A stretch of DNA of 60,111 bases from Clostridiales bacterium oral taxon 876 str. F0540 (GTDB taxonomy: Bacteria; Bacillota; Clostridia; Clostridiales; Clostridiaceae): the NCBI GenBank assembly GCA_000466585.1, contig KE993508.1, positions 1 through 60,111 on the forward strand, in the 5' to 3' direction. Below the pieces are notes generated by a model, which was not told the origin of the DNA, searched no databases, and was given only the letters and a program-made list of their open reading frames with translations. This document shows, piece after piece, positions 42,276-51,407 of the stretch (the first letter of the stretch is position 1; each line of letters begins with the position of its first letter). Both the position numbers and the translations under genes were made by a program.

Positions 42276-42721
42276 TAATAAAATCTACTTACGCTTTATT
42301 TGCCACCTTAGGTTTTGGTGTAATATTTAATATAAAAGGAAAAAATCTTATTTTTGCTTCTGTTGGAGGTTTTATAACCTGGTTTCTTTACCTTTTTTCT
42401 CTTGAAGTATCAAGCTCCAATTTAATAGCTTTATTTGCAGCTTCGGTAGCTGCAGGTTTATACTCGGAAGCTTTTGCACGCATCCTAAAAGCACCGGTTA
42501 CAATATTTTCAATTTGCTCAATTATACCGCTTGTACCAGGGGGAGCAATGTACTACACTATGCTCGAATCCATTCAAGGGAATATAAATAAGTTTTTAAG
42601 CACTGGCCTTGATGCTTTATCTAGTGCCGGTGCCATTGCCGCCGGAATATTATTAGCCTCTTCAATAACTAAATTAATACTAGTATTTAATAGTAAAAAA
42701 AGAATCTCTAGCAGCCGCTAG
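42272..42721 (+). CDS. threonine/serine exporter, ThrE C-terminal part (DUF3815)
   Basis: The start is set at ATG 42272 (MIIKSTYALFATLGFG), with GGAGG nine bases upstream and an ATGA overlap with the first gene. About 149 residues, four to five membrane segments. The motifs SIIPLVPGGAMYYTML and AAGLYSEAFARILKAP are typical of DUF3815. It should form one transporter with the preceding product. Confidence 0.88.
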   Translation: MIIKSTYALFATLGFGVIFNIKGKNLIFASVGGFITWFLYLFSLEVSSSNLIALFAASVAAGLYSEAFARILKAPVTIFSICSIIPLVPGGAMYYTMLESIQGNINKFLSTGLDALSSAGAIAAGILLASSITKLILVFNSKKRISSSR

Positions 42722-42726
42722 AGATT
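42703..42726. terminator. bidirectional terminator between the ThrE genes and the CsoR-family gene
   Basis: AATCTCTAGC and GCTAGAGATT enclose a four-base loop, with T-rich sequence after it on the plus strand and on the minus strand. It covers the stop codon of the plus-strand gene. Confidence 0.85.
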
Positions 42727-42987
42727 TTATTTTATAAACATAAGTAAAGCATCCATTATTTCATCAACTTTATCTTTAGGAAAACAGTTGCTTTCTTCAT
42801 CAGTAATACAATTTTTTGCGTAGTTTTCAAGAACAATTCCTCCAACCTTATTTAAGGCAGATCTTATTGCAGCAATTTGAATTAGAACTTCTTTGCAATT
42901 AGAATCTGAGTCAATCATTTTTTGAACGCCTTTTACTTGTCCTTCGATTCTTCTCAATCTGTTTTGAATATCTTTTTTAGAATTCAT
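42727..42987 (-). CDS. CsoR/CstR/FrmR-family (DUF156) repressor
   Basis: An 86-residue all-helical repressor. The first helix has NRLRRIEGQVKGVQKMI-like sequence (here QNRLRRIEGQVKGVQKMIDS). The two sensing cysteines sit in SNCKEVLIQ and AKNCITDE. The histidine four residues before the second cysteine in copper-sensing CsoR is replaced by tyrosine. A two-cysteine site without that histidine is the CstR-like arrangement that reads per- and polysulfides. Two further points, an extra Cys (SNCF) and the lack of an adjacent target gene, leave the ligand open. Confidence 0.85.
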   Translation of the reverse strand: MNSKKDIQNRLRRIEGQVKGVQKMIDSDSNCKEVLIQIAAIRSALNKVGGIVLENYAKNCITDEESNCFPKDKVDEIMDALLMFIK

Positions 42988-43023
42988 TTTTTATACTCCT
43001 TTATAGGGTTATGATAAAAATAT

Positions 43024-43048
43024 ATCTGTGCCCTAATCGAGCACAGAT
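43024..43048 (-). terminator. aspS terminator
   Basis: ATCTGTGC and GCACAGAT form an 8-base stem, followed on the minus strand by ATATTTTTAT. Confidence 0.75.
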
Positions 43049-43060
43049 TTTTAAATATAA

Positions 43061-44845
43061 TTAAATATCTTTTACATCAACTGTCAAACCAAGTTCTTTT
43101 AACTGATTACTATCAACTATATTTGGTGCCTCTGTCATAGGGTCAAAAGCATTTTGATTTTTAGGAAATGCTATTACATCTTTTATATTATCAGTTCCGC
43201 TTAAGAACATTATTAATCTATCAAAGCCAAAAGCTAAGCCGCCATGAGGTGGTGGGCCAAACTTAAAGGCTTCAAGTAAAAATCCAAATCTCTCCCAAGC
43301 CTTTTCTTTTGTAAAGCCAAGCACATTAAACATCTTTTCCTGTAATGAAGAGTCATGTATTCTTATACTTCCTCCTCCTAATTCTTCACCATTTAGAACA
43401 ATATCATAAGCTTTTGCTCTAACTCTTGAAGGATCAGTGTCTAAATATTCAATATCTTCATCCATAGGTGCTGTAAATGGATGGTGTTCTGCCTGATATC
43501 TATTCTCTTCCTCATTATAAGATACTAATGGGAACTCAGTAATCCATACAAAATTAAATTCATTATTATCCTTTAAAAGCTCAAGTTTCTTTGCAAGTTC
43601 AAGTCGAAGCGCTCCTAAGGCCTGCAAAACAGCTTTATTTGAATCTGAAAGAATTAAAATTAAATCTCCAACCTTTGCATCCATCCTTGATATAATCTGA
43701 TGCATTTCTTCTTCTTTCAAAAACTTAGATATAGGTGACTTTATTCCATCTTCTTTATAAGCAACCCATGCTAAACCTTTAGCTTTATATGTTTTTACGA
43801 ATTCGCCAAGTCTATCCAGGTCTTTTCTTCCCATATTTGCACAATTGTCAACTTTTATTGCCCTAATGCTTCCGCCATTTTCAACAGCATCTTTAAACAC
43901 TTTAAACTCACTGTTTAAAACAACATCAGTAAGATTAGTAATTTCCATTGCAAATCTTAAATCAGGTTTATCTGATCCGTATTTTTCCATAGCTTCTTTA
44001 TAAGGCATTCTCTTAATAGGAGTTTCTACATCTACGTCTAAAACATCCTTAAATACCTTTTTTATAAGCCCTTCGTTTATTGAAATAACATCTTCCTGCT
44101 CAACAAAGCTCATTTCAATATCTACTTGTGTAAACTCCGGTTGTCTGTTTGCTCTTAAATCCTCATCTCTAAAACATTTTACTATTTGGAAATATCTATC
44201 GAAGCCTGACACCATTAAAAGCTGCTTAAACAATTGTGGAGATTGAGGAAGCGCATAAAACATTCCCGGATAATTTCTGCTTGGAACAAGATAGTCTCTA
44301 GCACCTTCAGGAGTACTCTTTGTAAGCATTGGTGTTTCTACTTCAAGAAAGTTATTTTCATCAAAGTAATCTCTAATTGATTTTGCTGTTTTATGCCTTA
44401 CCATAAATATTTTTTGCATATCTGGTCTTCTTAAATCCAAATATCTATATTTCATTCTTATGTTCTCTGAAGCATCTAAATTTTCTTTTATGTATATAGG
44501 GGTAGTTTCAGATTCTGATAATACCTTAATACTTGTTCCCTTTAATTCTACCTGGCCAGTTGGAATATTATTATTTGGTGACTCTCTTCTTACAATCTTA
44601 CCGGTTACTGCTATGCAATACTCTGATCTTAATGTATCAGCCTTTAAAAATGCTTCTTTATTGATTTCTTCTCCGAATACAACCTGTAAAATACCACTTC
44701 TATCTCTTAAATCAACAAAGATTAATCCACCAAGATTTCTCTTTCTTTGTACCCAACCCATTACGGTAACAGTATTATCAATATTAGATTCTCTAAGCTC
44801 CCCACACATTATGTTTCTTTTTAGACCTAAAAGTGCTTCACCCAT
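43061..44845 (-). CDS. aspS: aspartyl-tRNA synthetase
   Basis: A 594-residue class II synthetase of bacterial type. The anticodon-binding OB fold is at the start (NTVTVMGWVQRKRNLGGLIF), with the class II motif 2 FRDEDLRANRQPEFTQ near 219-234. The bacterial GAD insertion follows, then motif 3 GLAFGFDRLIM near 555. AAGGAGGAG precedes the ATG. It may be a discriminating or non-discriminating enzyme; sequence inspection does not decide. It lies 54 bases past hemZ on the same strand. Confidence 0.97.
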   Translation of the reverse strand: MGEALLGLKRNIMCGELRESNIDNTVTVMGWVQRKRNLGGLIFVDLRDRSGILQVVFGEEINKEAFLKADTLRSEYCIAVTGKIVRRESPNNNIPTGQVELKGTSIKVLSESETTPIYIKENLDASENIRMKYRYLDLRRPDMQKIFMVRHKTAKSIRDYFDENNFLEVETPMLTKSTPEGARDYLVPSRNYPGMFYALPQSPQLFKQLLMVSGFDRYFQIVKCFRDEDLRANRQPEFTQVDIEMSFVEQEDVISINEGLIKKVFKDVLDVDVETPIKRMPYKEAMEKYGSDKPDLRFAMEITNLTDVVLNSEFKVFKDAVENGGSIRAIKVDNCANMGRKDLDRLGEFVKTYKAKGLAWVAYKEDGIKSPISKFLKEEEMHQIISRMDAKVGDLILILSDSNKAVLQALGALRLELAKKLELLKDNNEFNFVWITEFPLVSYNEEENRYQAEHHPFTAPMDEDIEYLDTDPSRVRAKAYDIVLNGEELGGGSIRIHDSSLQEKMFNVLGFTKEKAWERFGFLLEAFKFGPPPHGGLAFGFDRLIMFLSGTDNIKDVIAFPKNQNAFDPMTEAPNIVDSNQLKELGLTVDVKDI

Positions 44846-44899
44846 TTTTACTCCTCCTTGTGTTGCTTTTATAAAAATATTTTTTAATATAGAACTTGC

Positions 44900-46333
44900 T
44901 TATTTGTATAACTCACTTAATAAGTTATTTTTTTTGCTTATCATTTCATCTATTCTATTTATGTATTCTCTTACATCCTTAACATTTCCATGTCTTTCTA
45001 TTCTGTTTTCCTTTGGAAATACAACTTTTGATACTGCATCTGCACCAAGAGCTATAATAGTCTGCTGTTCTTCTATCATTTCAATGTTATATATACCTTC
45101 CTTAGAAGGTTTTGCATATCCAACATTCTCCATATTTCCAAACATATTTTTCTGTCTGTACATATAATAAGGCTTCATTTTCAGACTGCGAGCTAACTCA
45201 GTAGTTCTCTCATACATTTTGTTTATTTCTAATTGGTTAATTTCGTTGGCAATCTTATTATGAAGCAGATTTTCATGCAGCTTAGAAGCCCTTTTTACTG
45301 AAAGTCCATGAACAGTAATACTATCTGGATTCAGTTCATACAAAGCATTACATGTTTTATCTATATGACTTAATCTTTCACCTGTCAGACCAACTATAAT
45401 ATCCATATTTATGTTATCAAAGCCTAGTCTTCTAGCCATATTAAACTTATGAACAACATCATCAGCAGTATGATGTCTTCCAATTTTCTTTAGTGTCTCA
45501 TCGTTCATAGTCTGCGGATTTATACTTATTCTATGAACGTTATATTTTTTCATAGTAATAAGCTTATTCTCTGTTATACTATCTGGCCTTCCGCATTCAA
45601 CTGTAAACTCTTTAATATTTTTATCTAAGACTAAGTTTTTATAAATTACATTCATTATTGCCTCAAATTGCTGGTCGTTTACGGAAGTAGGTGTCCCTCC
45701 TCCAAAGTAAATACATTCTACTTTTAATCCCTTTTTTTCTATGTACTCTGAAGCACCTTGTATTTCCTTTGAGAGAGCAGCTAAATATGGCTCCACTAAC
45801 GAATTACAGCTTACAATTGGATTAGATGCAAAAGAACAATAAAGACATCTTGTAGGACAAAATGGCATTCCTATGTATACACTTACAGTATCGCTATTAG
45901 CATTAACAAAATTCTTTTCTAGTTTTGCAATATCAATACATAATTGCGTTTTATCAGAACTGGTTTTATACATTTTGTCGTAGTAATTTATTATATTGCT
46001 TTCATCTACGCCTTTGTTGATAAGATTCAAAGCTATTTTGCTGGGTCTTATTCCGATCAATGTGCCCCAAGGAAATTCAATATTTGTTTTACTGCTTAAA
46101 AAACTATACACTGCAAGTTTTATAGCCTCTTTAAGCTTGATTTCTTTTTCCCTAAGAAATTCATAACTTTTATTTTGATGCTTTATTGTAATATATTCAT
46201 CATTAACATCTATATCCATATCAGCATTTTCATCAATAAAAATTATTTCCTCCAAATTATAAAACAAATTAATAATTTGGTACACATCATATCTAAATTC
46301 CTGCTTGTTTAAGTTAACTTTTATAATAATCAC
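44900..46333 (-). CDS. hemZ: radical SAM protein HemZ-like (coproporphyrinogen dehydrogenase-like)
   Basis: A 477-residue radical SAM protein of the HemN/HemZ family. The cluster motif is CPTRCLYCSFAS (near 165-176), followed by ECIYFGGGTPTSVN and the helix ECGRPDSIT. The N-terminal 150 residues are the HemZ extension. GTG start; the ribosome binding site AAGG sits unusually close, so the start is not certain. No haem genes are near, so the true substrate may differ; it is placed by family resemblance. Confidence 0.85.
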   Translation of the reverse strand: MIIIKVNLNKQEFRYDVYQIINLFYNLEEIIFIDENADMDIDVNDEYITIKHQNKSYEFLREKEIKLKEAIKLAVYSFLSSKTNIEFPWGTLIGIRPSKIALNLINKGVDESNIINYYDKMYKTSSDKTQLCIDIAKLEKNFVNANSDTVSVYIGMPFCPTRCLYCSFASNPIVSCNSLVEPYLAALSKEIQGASEYIEKKGLKVECIYFGGGTPTSVNDQQFEAIMNVIYKNLVLDKNIKEFTVECGRPDSITENKLITMKKYNVHRISINPQTMNDETLKKIGRHHTADDVVHKFNMARRLGFDNINMDIIVGLTGERLSHIDKTCNALYELNPDSITVHGLSVKRASKLHENLLHNKIANEINQLEINKMYERTTELARSLKMKPYYMYRQKNMFGNMENVGYAKPSKEGIYNIEMIEEQQTIIALGADAVSKVVFPKENRIERHGNVKDVREYINRIDEMISKKNNLLSELYK

Positions 46334-46358
46334 AACCTTATAAGCTAAAACATATTAT

Positions 46359-46973
46359 TTAAATAAATGGATTATTGCCTCTTTCATATTTTATACTTGT
46401 TTGAGGTCCGTGTCCCGGATATACAATTATGCTATCATCTAACATCAGCAGCTTATTTTTTATACTATCCATTAATGTTTCAAAACTTCCGCCCCTTAAA
46501 TCTGTTCTTCCTATAGAACGTAAAAACAAGGTATCACCAGTAAATAAATTGTTTTCTACTAAAAAACATACACCTCCAAGCGTATGTCCCGGAGTCTCTA
46601 TGCAGCTGATTTGGATATCTCCCAAGCTAAAAACTTTACCTTCTTTTATCTCTGGGTTAAGCTCCACCGATATGCCTTTATATTTTAACGGTCCAAACAT
46701 AAATTCACCGTCGTCTATAAATTTTTTGTCTGCAGCATGAATATAAGCAGGCACATTATATTTTTCAGTTAATTCACCTACAGCTCCTGTATGATCCGCA
46801 TGACCATGAGTTAATAAAACATACCTTACTTTTGCATTCATGTCGTTTATGTAATTTATTAAATCCTCACCATCTCCGCCCGGATCAATTACTGCGCATT
46901 CTTTTGTAATCTCATCGATCAATATATAACAGTTTGCAGCGTAAACACCAGCTGGAATTCTTTTAATAATCAT
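46359..46973 (-). CDS. metallo-beta-lactamase fold hydrolase (glyoxalase II-like)
   Basis: A 204-residue hydrolase with a full metal site: HGHADHTG (near 56-63), ETPGHTLGGVCF with the next His (near 133), FTGDTLF with the bridging Asp, and YPGHGPQT. Small clostridial members of this group hydrolyse thioesters such as S-lactoylglutathione analogues, but glutathione is rare in clostridia, so the substrate is open. GCAGGAGG precedes the ATG. Confidence 0.92.
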   Translation of the reverse strand: MIIKRIPAGVYAANCYILIDEITKECAVIDPGGDGEDLINYINDMNAKVRYVLLTHGHADHTGAVGELTEKYNVPAYIHAADKKFIDDGEFMFGPLKYKGISVELNPEIKEGKVFSLGDIQISCIETPGHTLGGVCFLVENNLFTGDTLFLRSIGRTDLRGGSFETLMDSIKNKLLMLDDSIIVYPGHGPQTSIKYERGNNPFI

Positions 46974-46987
46974 ATTAATACCTCCTG

Positions 46988-47437
46988 CTAGAATACCTTT
47001 TTACTATCTATTAAGAGTGTAACAGGGCCATCATTCTCGATTAAAACCTTCATATCGGCCCCAAAAATTCCGGTTTCAACTTTACCTAAAACTTGTGAGC
47101 ACTGATTTACAAATTCATTATATAAGCTTTCAGCTTCTTTACCGGAAAGAGCCTCCATGAAATTAGGTCTTCTTCCTTTTCTACAGTCTCCATACAAAGT
47201 AAATTGGGAAACCACAAGAAGTTCCCCATTTACTTCTAAAAGAGATTTGTTCATTTTCCCATTTTCATCCTCAAAAATTCTTAAGTTAAGAATTTTATCT
47301 TTTAAATAACTAACATCTTCAACTGTATCATTTTTCTCAATACCAAGCAGCACATTTAAACCTTTCTGTATACTGCCTACAATATTGTTATCAACTATTA
47401 CTTTAGAAGATCCTACCCTTTGAACTACAACTCTCAA
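46988..47437 (-). CDS. dtd: D-aminoacyl-tRNA deacylase
   Basis: A 149-residue protein that removes D-amino acids from tRNA. The signature SQFTLYGDCRKGRRPNF (near 78-94) and the C-terminal NDGPVTLLIDS with the Gly-cis-Pro motif are clear. TTG start with GGGAGTG upstream. It follows relA by 15 bases in the usual relA-dtd order. Confidence 0.96.
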   Translation of the reverse strand: MRVVVQRVGSSKVIVDNNIVGSIQKGLNVLLGIEKNDTVEDVSYLKDKILNLRIFEDENGKMNKSLLEVNGELLVVSQFTLYGDCRKGRRPNFMEALSGKEAESLYNEFVNQCSQVLGKVETGIFGADMKVLIENDGPVTLLIDSKKVF

Positions 47438-47452
47438 CTAGTATCACTCCCA

Positions 47453-49645
47453 TTATGATTTAGTTCTATAAATTTCAATAACACCGGATAATTTTTTTAT
47501 TTTCTTCATTAAGTCTTTCAAATGATCAATATCCGATATTTTAAGCTTAATATTAATAACAGCCATGTTATTACTTATAGCTTTTGCATTTACAGCACAT
47601 AAATAAGTTTTTGTTTCCATAACAAGTTCCATAACTTCGGAAAGAAGTCCTTCTCTGTCATCGGCTCTGATTTGTATTTCAGTTATATAATCTGCGCCCT
47701 TAGCCTGACCCCAATTTACCTCTACAATTTTATGTTCCTCATCATTAGACAGTAAATATACATTTTTACAGTCTTTTCTATGAATCGAAACACCTCTTCC
47801 TTTTGTTACATATCCGATAATATCATCTCCAGGAACAGGATTGCAGCACTTTGCAAATCTAACTAAAATATTGCTTATCCCTTTAACAACCACACTATGA
47901 GATGATAACTTACCAGTACTTGTCTGATTTGTACCTTTTGCAAGGTTTTTATTTATTTGCTCTTCAACTAATTTGTTAGTCGGTAATTCCTGTTTACTAT
48001 TTTTAATGAAAGAATCTTTTAATTTGGAAACAACAGTAGAGGCCATAATATCCCCTACGGCAACAGCCACAAAAATGTCCTCAAGATTATTTAAATTATA
48101 TCTTTTTATTAAAAGATCTACTCCATCACCTTTAGCAATTTCACCAAAATTACAGCCTTGTCTTTTTGTCTCTTTTTCCAGGATATCTCTGCCTTTAATT
48201 ATATTTTCATCTCTCTTTGCCCTTTTAAACCATGCTCTAATCTTACTTTTGGCTTGATTGCTTTTCGTTATGTTAAGCCAGTCAATACTTGGTCCTTTGG
48301 CAATAGCAGATGTTAGTACTTCTACAATTTCTCCTGTTTTTAATTTATAGTCAAGCGGAACCATACGACCGTTTACTTTAGCTCCAATACATCTGTTTCC
48401 TACATCAGTATGTATTCTATATGCAAAATCAATAGGCGTTGACTCGCTAGGTAAGTTTATAACAGCACCCTTAGGAGAAAAAACAAAAACCTCGTCTGAG
48501 AACAAATCAATTTTAAAACTTTCCATAAATTCTTCTGCATCAGAAGTATCCCTCTGCCACTCAAGCATATCTCTAAGCCATGACAGTTTTGAATCTAACC
48601 CGGTATTGGAACTGCTTCCGGATTCTTTATACTTCCAATGAGCTGCTATACCATATTCAGCAGTTTTATGCATTTCAAAGGTTCTAATTTGTATCTCGAA
48701 GGGTTTACCTTGTCTTCCAATTACAGTAGAATGTAAGGATTGATACATATTTGGTTTTGGCATAGCAATGTAATCTTTAAATCTACCTGGTATTGGCTTA
48801 TACATAGTATGCACAATACCGAGTGCAGCATAACAGTCCTTTACGCTGCTTACCAAAATTCTAAATGCAGTAAGGTCGAAAATCTGATCAAGTGTCTTAT
48901 TTTTGCTGACCATCTTTCTGTAAATACTGTAAAAATGCTTAGGTCTTCCTTCTATATCAGAAACTATAGATGCTTTAAGCAAATTATCTTTTAAATCTTT
49001 AGTTGTCTCAGCTATATATGCTTCTCTTTCAACTCTCTTTTCAGATATCTTTTGTACCAAATCATAATATTCATTTGGGTTAGTATACCTGAACGCTAGA
49101 TCTTCAAGCTCCCACTTTATTTTTGATATTCCTAATCTATGTGCTAGGGGAGCATAGATATCAAAGGTTTCTTTAGCTGTCTGCTTTTGCTTTTCAACTG
49201 GCCTATACTTAAGAGTTCTCATATTATGAAGTCTATCTGCAAGTTTTATTAATATAACTCTTACATCTTTAGCCATAGCCAAGAGCATTTTTCTGACATT
49301 ATCCGCCTGCTGCTCTTCCTTTGATTTAAATTTTATCTTATCTAATTTCGTAACTCCATCAACTAAATCAGCAACTTCTTGATTAAATTCTCTCACCAAA
49401 TCATCATAATTATAAGGTGTATCTTCTATAACATCATGAAGTAAACCCGCTGCTATAGTATTAGTATCTAAACCCATCTCGGCCAAAATGCATGCAACTT
49501 CTAAAGGATGTATTATATAAGGTTCACCCGATTCCCTTTTCTGATCTTTATGAGCATCAAAGGCTAAATTATAAGCTTTTGTGATAAATTCCTTATTCAC
49601 ATTATTGCAATTTTTATCTATCTTATCCATTAACCTGTTAAGCAT
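47453..49645 (-). CDS. relA: bifunctional (p)ppGpp synthetase/hydrolase
   Basis: A 730-residue long RSH protein. The HD hydrolase domain has AAGLLHDVIEDT (near 63-74) and MRTLKYRPVEKQ. The synthetase domain has RPKHFYSIYRKM and PNMYQSLHSTVIG, and EIQIRTFEMHKTAEYGIAAH. TGS (VFVFSPKGAVINLPSE), helical, zinc-finger (AKCCNPVPGDDIIGYVTKGRG) and ACT domains follow. An intact HD motif (HDVIED) supports both activities. It governs the stringent response. TTAGGAGTG precedes the ATG. Confidence 0.97.
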   Translation of the reverse strand: MLNRLMDKIDKNCNNVNKEFITKAYNLAFDAHKDQKRESGEPYIIHPLEVACILAEMGLDTNTIAAGLLHDVIEDTPYNYDDLVREFNQEVADLVDGVTKLDKIKFKSKEEQQADNVRKMLLAMAKDVRVILIKLADRLHNMRTLKYRPVEKQKQTAKETFDIYAPLAHRLGISKIKWELEDLAFRYTNPNEYYDLVQKISEKRVEREAYIAETTKDLKDNLLKASIVSDIEGRPKHFYSIYRKMVSKNKTLDQIFDLTAFRILVSSVKDCYAALGIVHTMYKPIPGRFKDYIAMPKPNMYQSLHSTVIGRQGKPFEIQIRTFEMHKTAEYGIAAHWKYKESGSSSNTGLDSKLSWLRDMLEWQRDTSDAEEFMESFKIDLFSDEVFVFSPKGAVINLPSESTPIDFAYRIHTDVGNRCIGAKVNGRMVPLDYKLKTGEIVEVLTSAIAKGPSIDWLNITKSNQAKSKIRAWFKRAKRDENIIKGRDILEKETKRQGCNFGEIAKGDGVDLLIKRYNLNNLEDIFVAVAVGDIMASTVVSKLKDSFIKNSKQELPTNKLVEEQINKNLAKGTNQTSTGKLSSHSVVVKGISNILVRFAKCCNPVPGDDIIGYVTKGRGVSIHRKDCKNVYLLSNDEEHKIVEVNWGQAKGADYITEIQIRADDREGLLSEVMELVMETKTYLCAVNAKAISNNMAVINIKLKISDIDHLKDLMKKIKKLSGVIEIYRTKS

Positions 49646-49669
49646 TTTGGCTACACTCCTAAAATCAAA

Positions 49670-49690
49670 GGCTGGTTAATTAAACCAGCC
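49670..49690 (-). terminator. apt terminator
   Basis: GGCTGGTT and AACCAGCC form an 8-base stem followed on the minus strand by TTTGATTTT. It ends the apt transcript before relA. Confidence 0.7.
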
Positions 49691-49770
49691 GTTATTAATA
49701 TTCTTATTATATAATATTGTGTAGAAATTTGCAATTTAAAATTAATTTCTAACTCATAATACGAAAATAA

Positions 49771-50289
49771 TTATACTTCGTATTGAACCAGAGATCTTAT
49801 GTTATATCCCTTTAACTTATCTCTGCCATTAAGTTCAGTAAGTTCTATTACAAAATCAATAGAAACTACTTCTCCACCTACCTGTTCAACTAGCTTTGCT
49901 ACTGAACCTATGGTTCCTCCTGTAGCTAATAAGTCGTCTACTATTGCAACTCTTTGTCCAGGTTTAATAGCATCTTTATGAATTTCTAATTCATCACTGC
50001 CATACTCAAGATCATAGCTTACCCCAATAGTATCATAAGGAAGTTTACCCTTCTTTCTAACTGGTACAAATCCGGCACCTAAAGCATAAGCTACAGGAGC
50101 ACCGAATAAAAATCCTCTGGCTTCTGGTCCTATAACTATATCAACATTTTTATCTTTTAAATCGTTAACTATAGTATCAACTGTATATTTCAAAGCTTCC
50201 TTATCCTGTAGAAGTGTTGTAACATCCTTAAAACTTATACCTTGCTTTGGAAAATTATCAATCACTCTGATTTTATCTTTTAAATCCAC
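49771..50289 (-). CDS. apt: adenine phosphoribosyltransferase
   Basis: A 172-residue type I phosphoribosyltransferase. It starts MDLKDKIRVIDNFPKQGISF with GTG as start codon and AAGGGGG upstream. The PRPP-binding loop is VAIVDDLLATGGTIGS (near 119-134). GPEARGFLFGAPVAYALG is the substrate-side motif. It salvages adenine to AMP. The position before relA is common in Firmicutes. Confidence 0.97.
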   Translation of the reverse strand: MDLKDKIRVIDNFPKQGISFKDVTTLLQDKEALKYTVDTIVNDLKDKNVDIVIGPEARGFLFGAPVAYALGAGFVPVRKKGKLPYDTIGVSYDLEYGSDELEIHKDAIKPGQRVAIVDDLLATGGTIGSVAKLVEQVGGEVVSIDFVIELTELNGRDKLKGYNIRSLVQYEV

Positions 50290-50514
50290 TTATATTTCCC
50301 CCTTCAAAATCTATGTACATTTAAATATACGAACAATTAATAAAAATATACTAAATGTTTTAATAGTATTATGCTGTAATAATGCTGTTTAATAACATTT
50401 ATTATTCCAATAATACCTTAACATTATACATTAGTTCTTCAATAATATTCAAGTTCTATTTTGTATTTTTCCAAAAATAAAGCTTCAGATTTAAAAATCT
50501 GAAGCTTTATTTAT
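50290..50514. other. gap between apt and secF
   Basis: About 225 bases with no open frame of note. It holds the secDF terminator described separately and should contain the apt promoter. No -35/-10 pair stands out clearly enough to call. Confidence 0.4.
50479..50508 (-). terminator. terminator of the secDF transcript
   Basis: AAAGCTTCAGATT and AATCTGAAGCTTT form a long stem that ends with TTTATTTTTGG on the minus strand, directly after the secF stop. Confidence 0.85.
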
Positions 50515-51402
50515 TTAAGCAGCATTACCTGCTCTTACTTTTTTAGTTTTTTTCTTCAATAAAACCCATATAGGGCTCGCAATGAAAATTGAAGAATAGC
50601 ACCCGGAAGCAATTCCTATTATAAGAGGAAATGCGAAATTCCTAATCGAAGGTACAAATATATATACTGCAGTAATTGTAATCATAACAGTTAAAACAGT
50701 ATTAACTGATCTAGTCATTGTTTGGGTTATACTTGCATTTGCAAGTTCAGTTACATTACTTCTTCTCATATATCTTTGATTTTCTCTGATTCTATCAAAA
50801 ACAACAATAGTATCATTAATAGAATAACCTATTACAGTAAGCATAGCAGCAATAAAGGCAGAATCAACCGGAAGTTTAAACAAAGCATAAACCCCTAAAG
50901 TTATAAGCACATCATGAATAAGTGCTAAAATTGCTGCAACACCAAATTTAAACTCGAATCTGATACCTATATATATAAGCATAGCTATGGTAGCAAGTGC
51001 TAAGGCAATCATCGCCTTCTGTTTTAGTTCACTTCCTATGGAAGCTCCCACTGTATCCTGACTTATCAAATCACCAGATTCCAGTTTATATTTATCTTTT
51101 ATTTCACTGAATAAGTTTGCAATATTTTCACCGGTTAAACTATTGCTTTTTATTTCAAGCTCAGGTGCTGTTTTACCCTGTGGTACTGATTTATTAGTTA
51201 ATGCATCAACATCATATTTTTTTATTATTGCGTCTACATCTGCTTTATTAAAATCATTTTTCATGTCTATTCTAACTATTGTTCCGCCTTTAAAATCAAT
51301 TCCATAATCAAGGCCGTTAACAGAAAGACCTACAATACCGGCTAAGATTACCGCAATTGATAGACCAAACCAAAGCCAAGTTTTTTCTATAATTTTAAGC
51401 AT
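50515..51402 (-). CDS. secF: Sec translocase accessory protein SecF
   Basis: A 295-residue protein with six membrane segments and the periplasmic-type domain after the first one. FKGGTIVRI is the conserved start of this domain. The membrane motif VIGYSINDTIVVFDRIREN (near 191-209) is the RND/SecF signature. It assists protein export together with SecD using the proton or sodium gradient. GGGGG lies before the ATG, and secD ends five bases upstream. Confidence 0.97.
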   Translation of the reverse strand: MLKIIEKTWLWFGLSIAVILAGIVGLSVNGLDYGIDFKGGTIVRIDMKNDFNKADVDAIIKKYDVDALTNKSVPQGKTAPELEIKSNSLTGENIANLFSEIKDKYKLESGDLISQDTVGASIGSELKQKAMIALALATIAMLIYIGIRFEFKFGVAAILALIHDVLITLGVYALFKLPVDSAFIAAMLTVIGYSINDTIVVFDRIRENQRYMRRSNVTELANASITQTMTRSVNTVLTVMITITAVYIFVPSIRNFAFPLIIGIASGCYSSIFIASPIWVLLKKKTKKVRAGNAA

Positions 51403-51407
51403 TTGTT

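Noticed and set aside
44460..45167. A 235-codon open frame on the plus strand
   Set aside because: It lies antisense to the start of aspS and the end of hemZ, both of which are certain, and has no site or recognisable domain.
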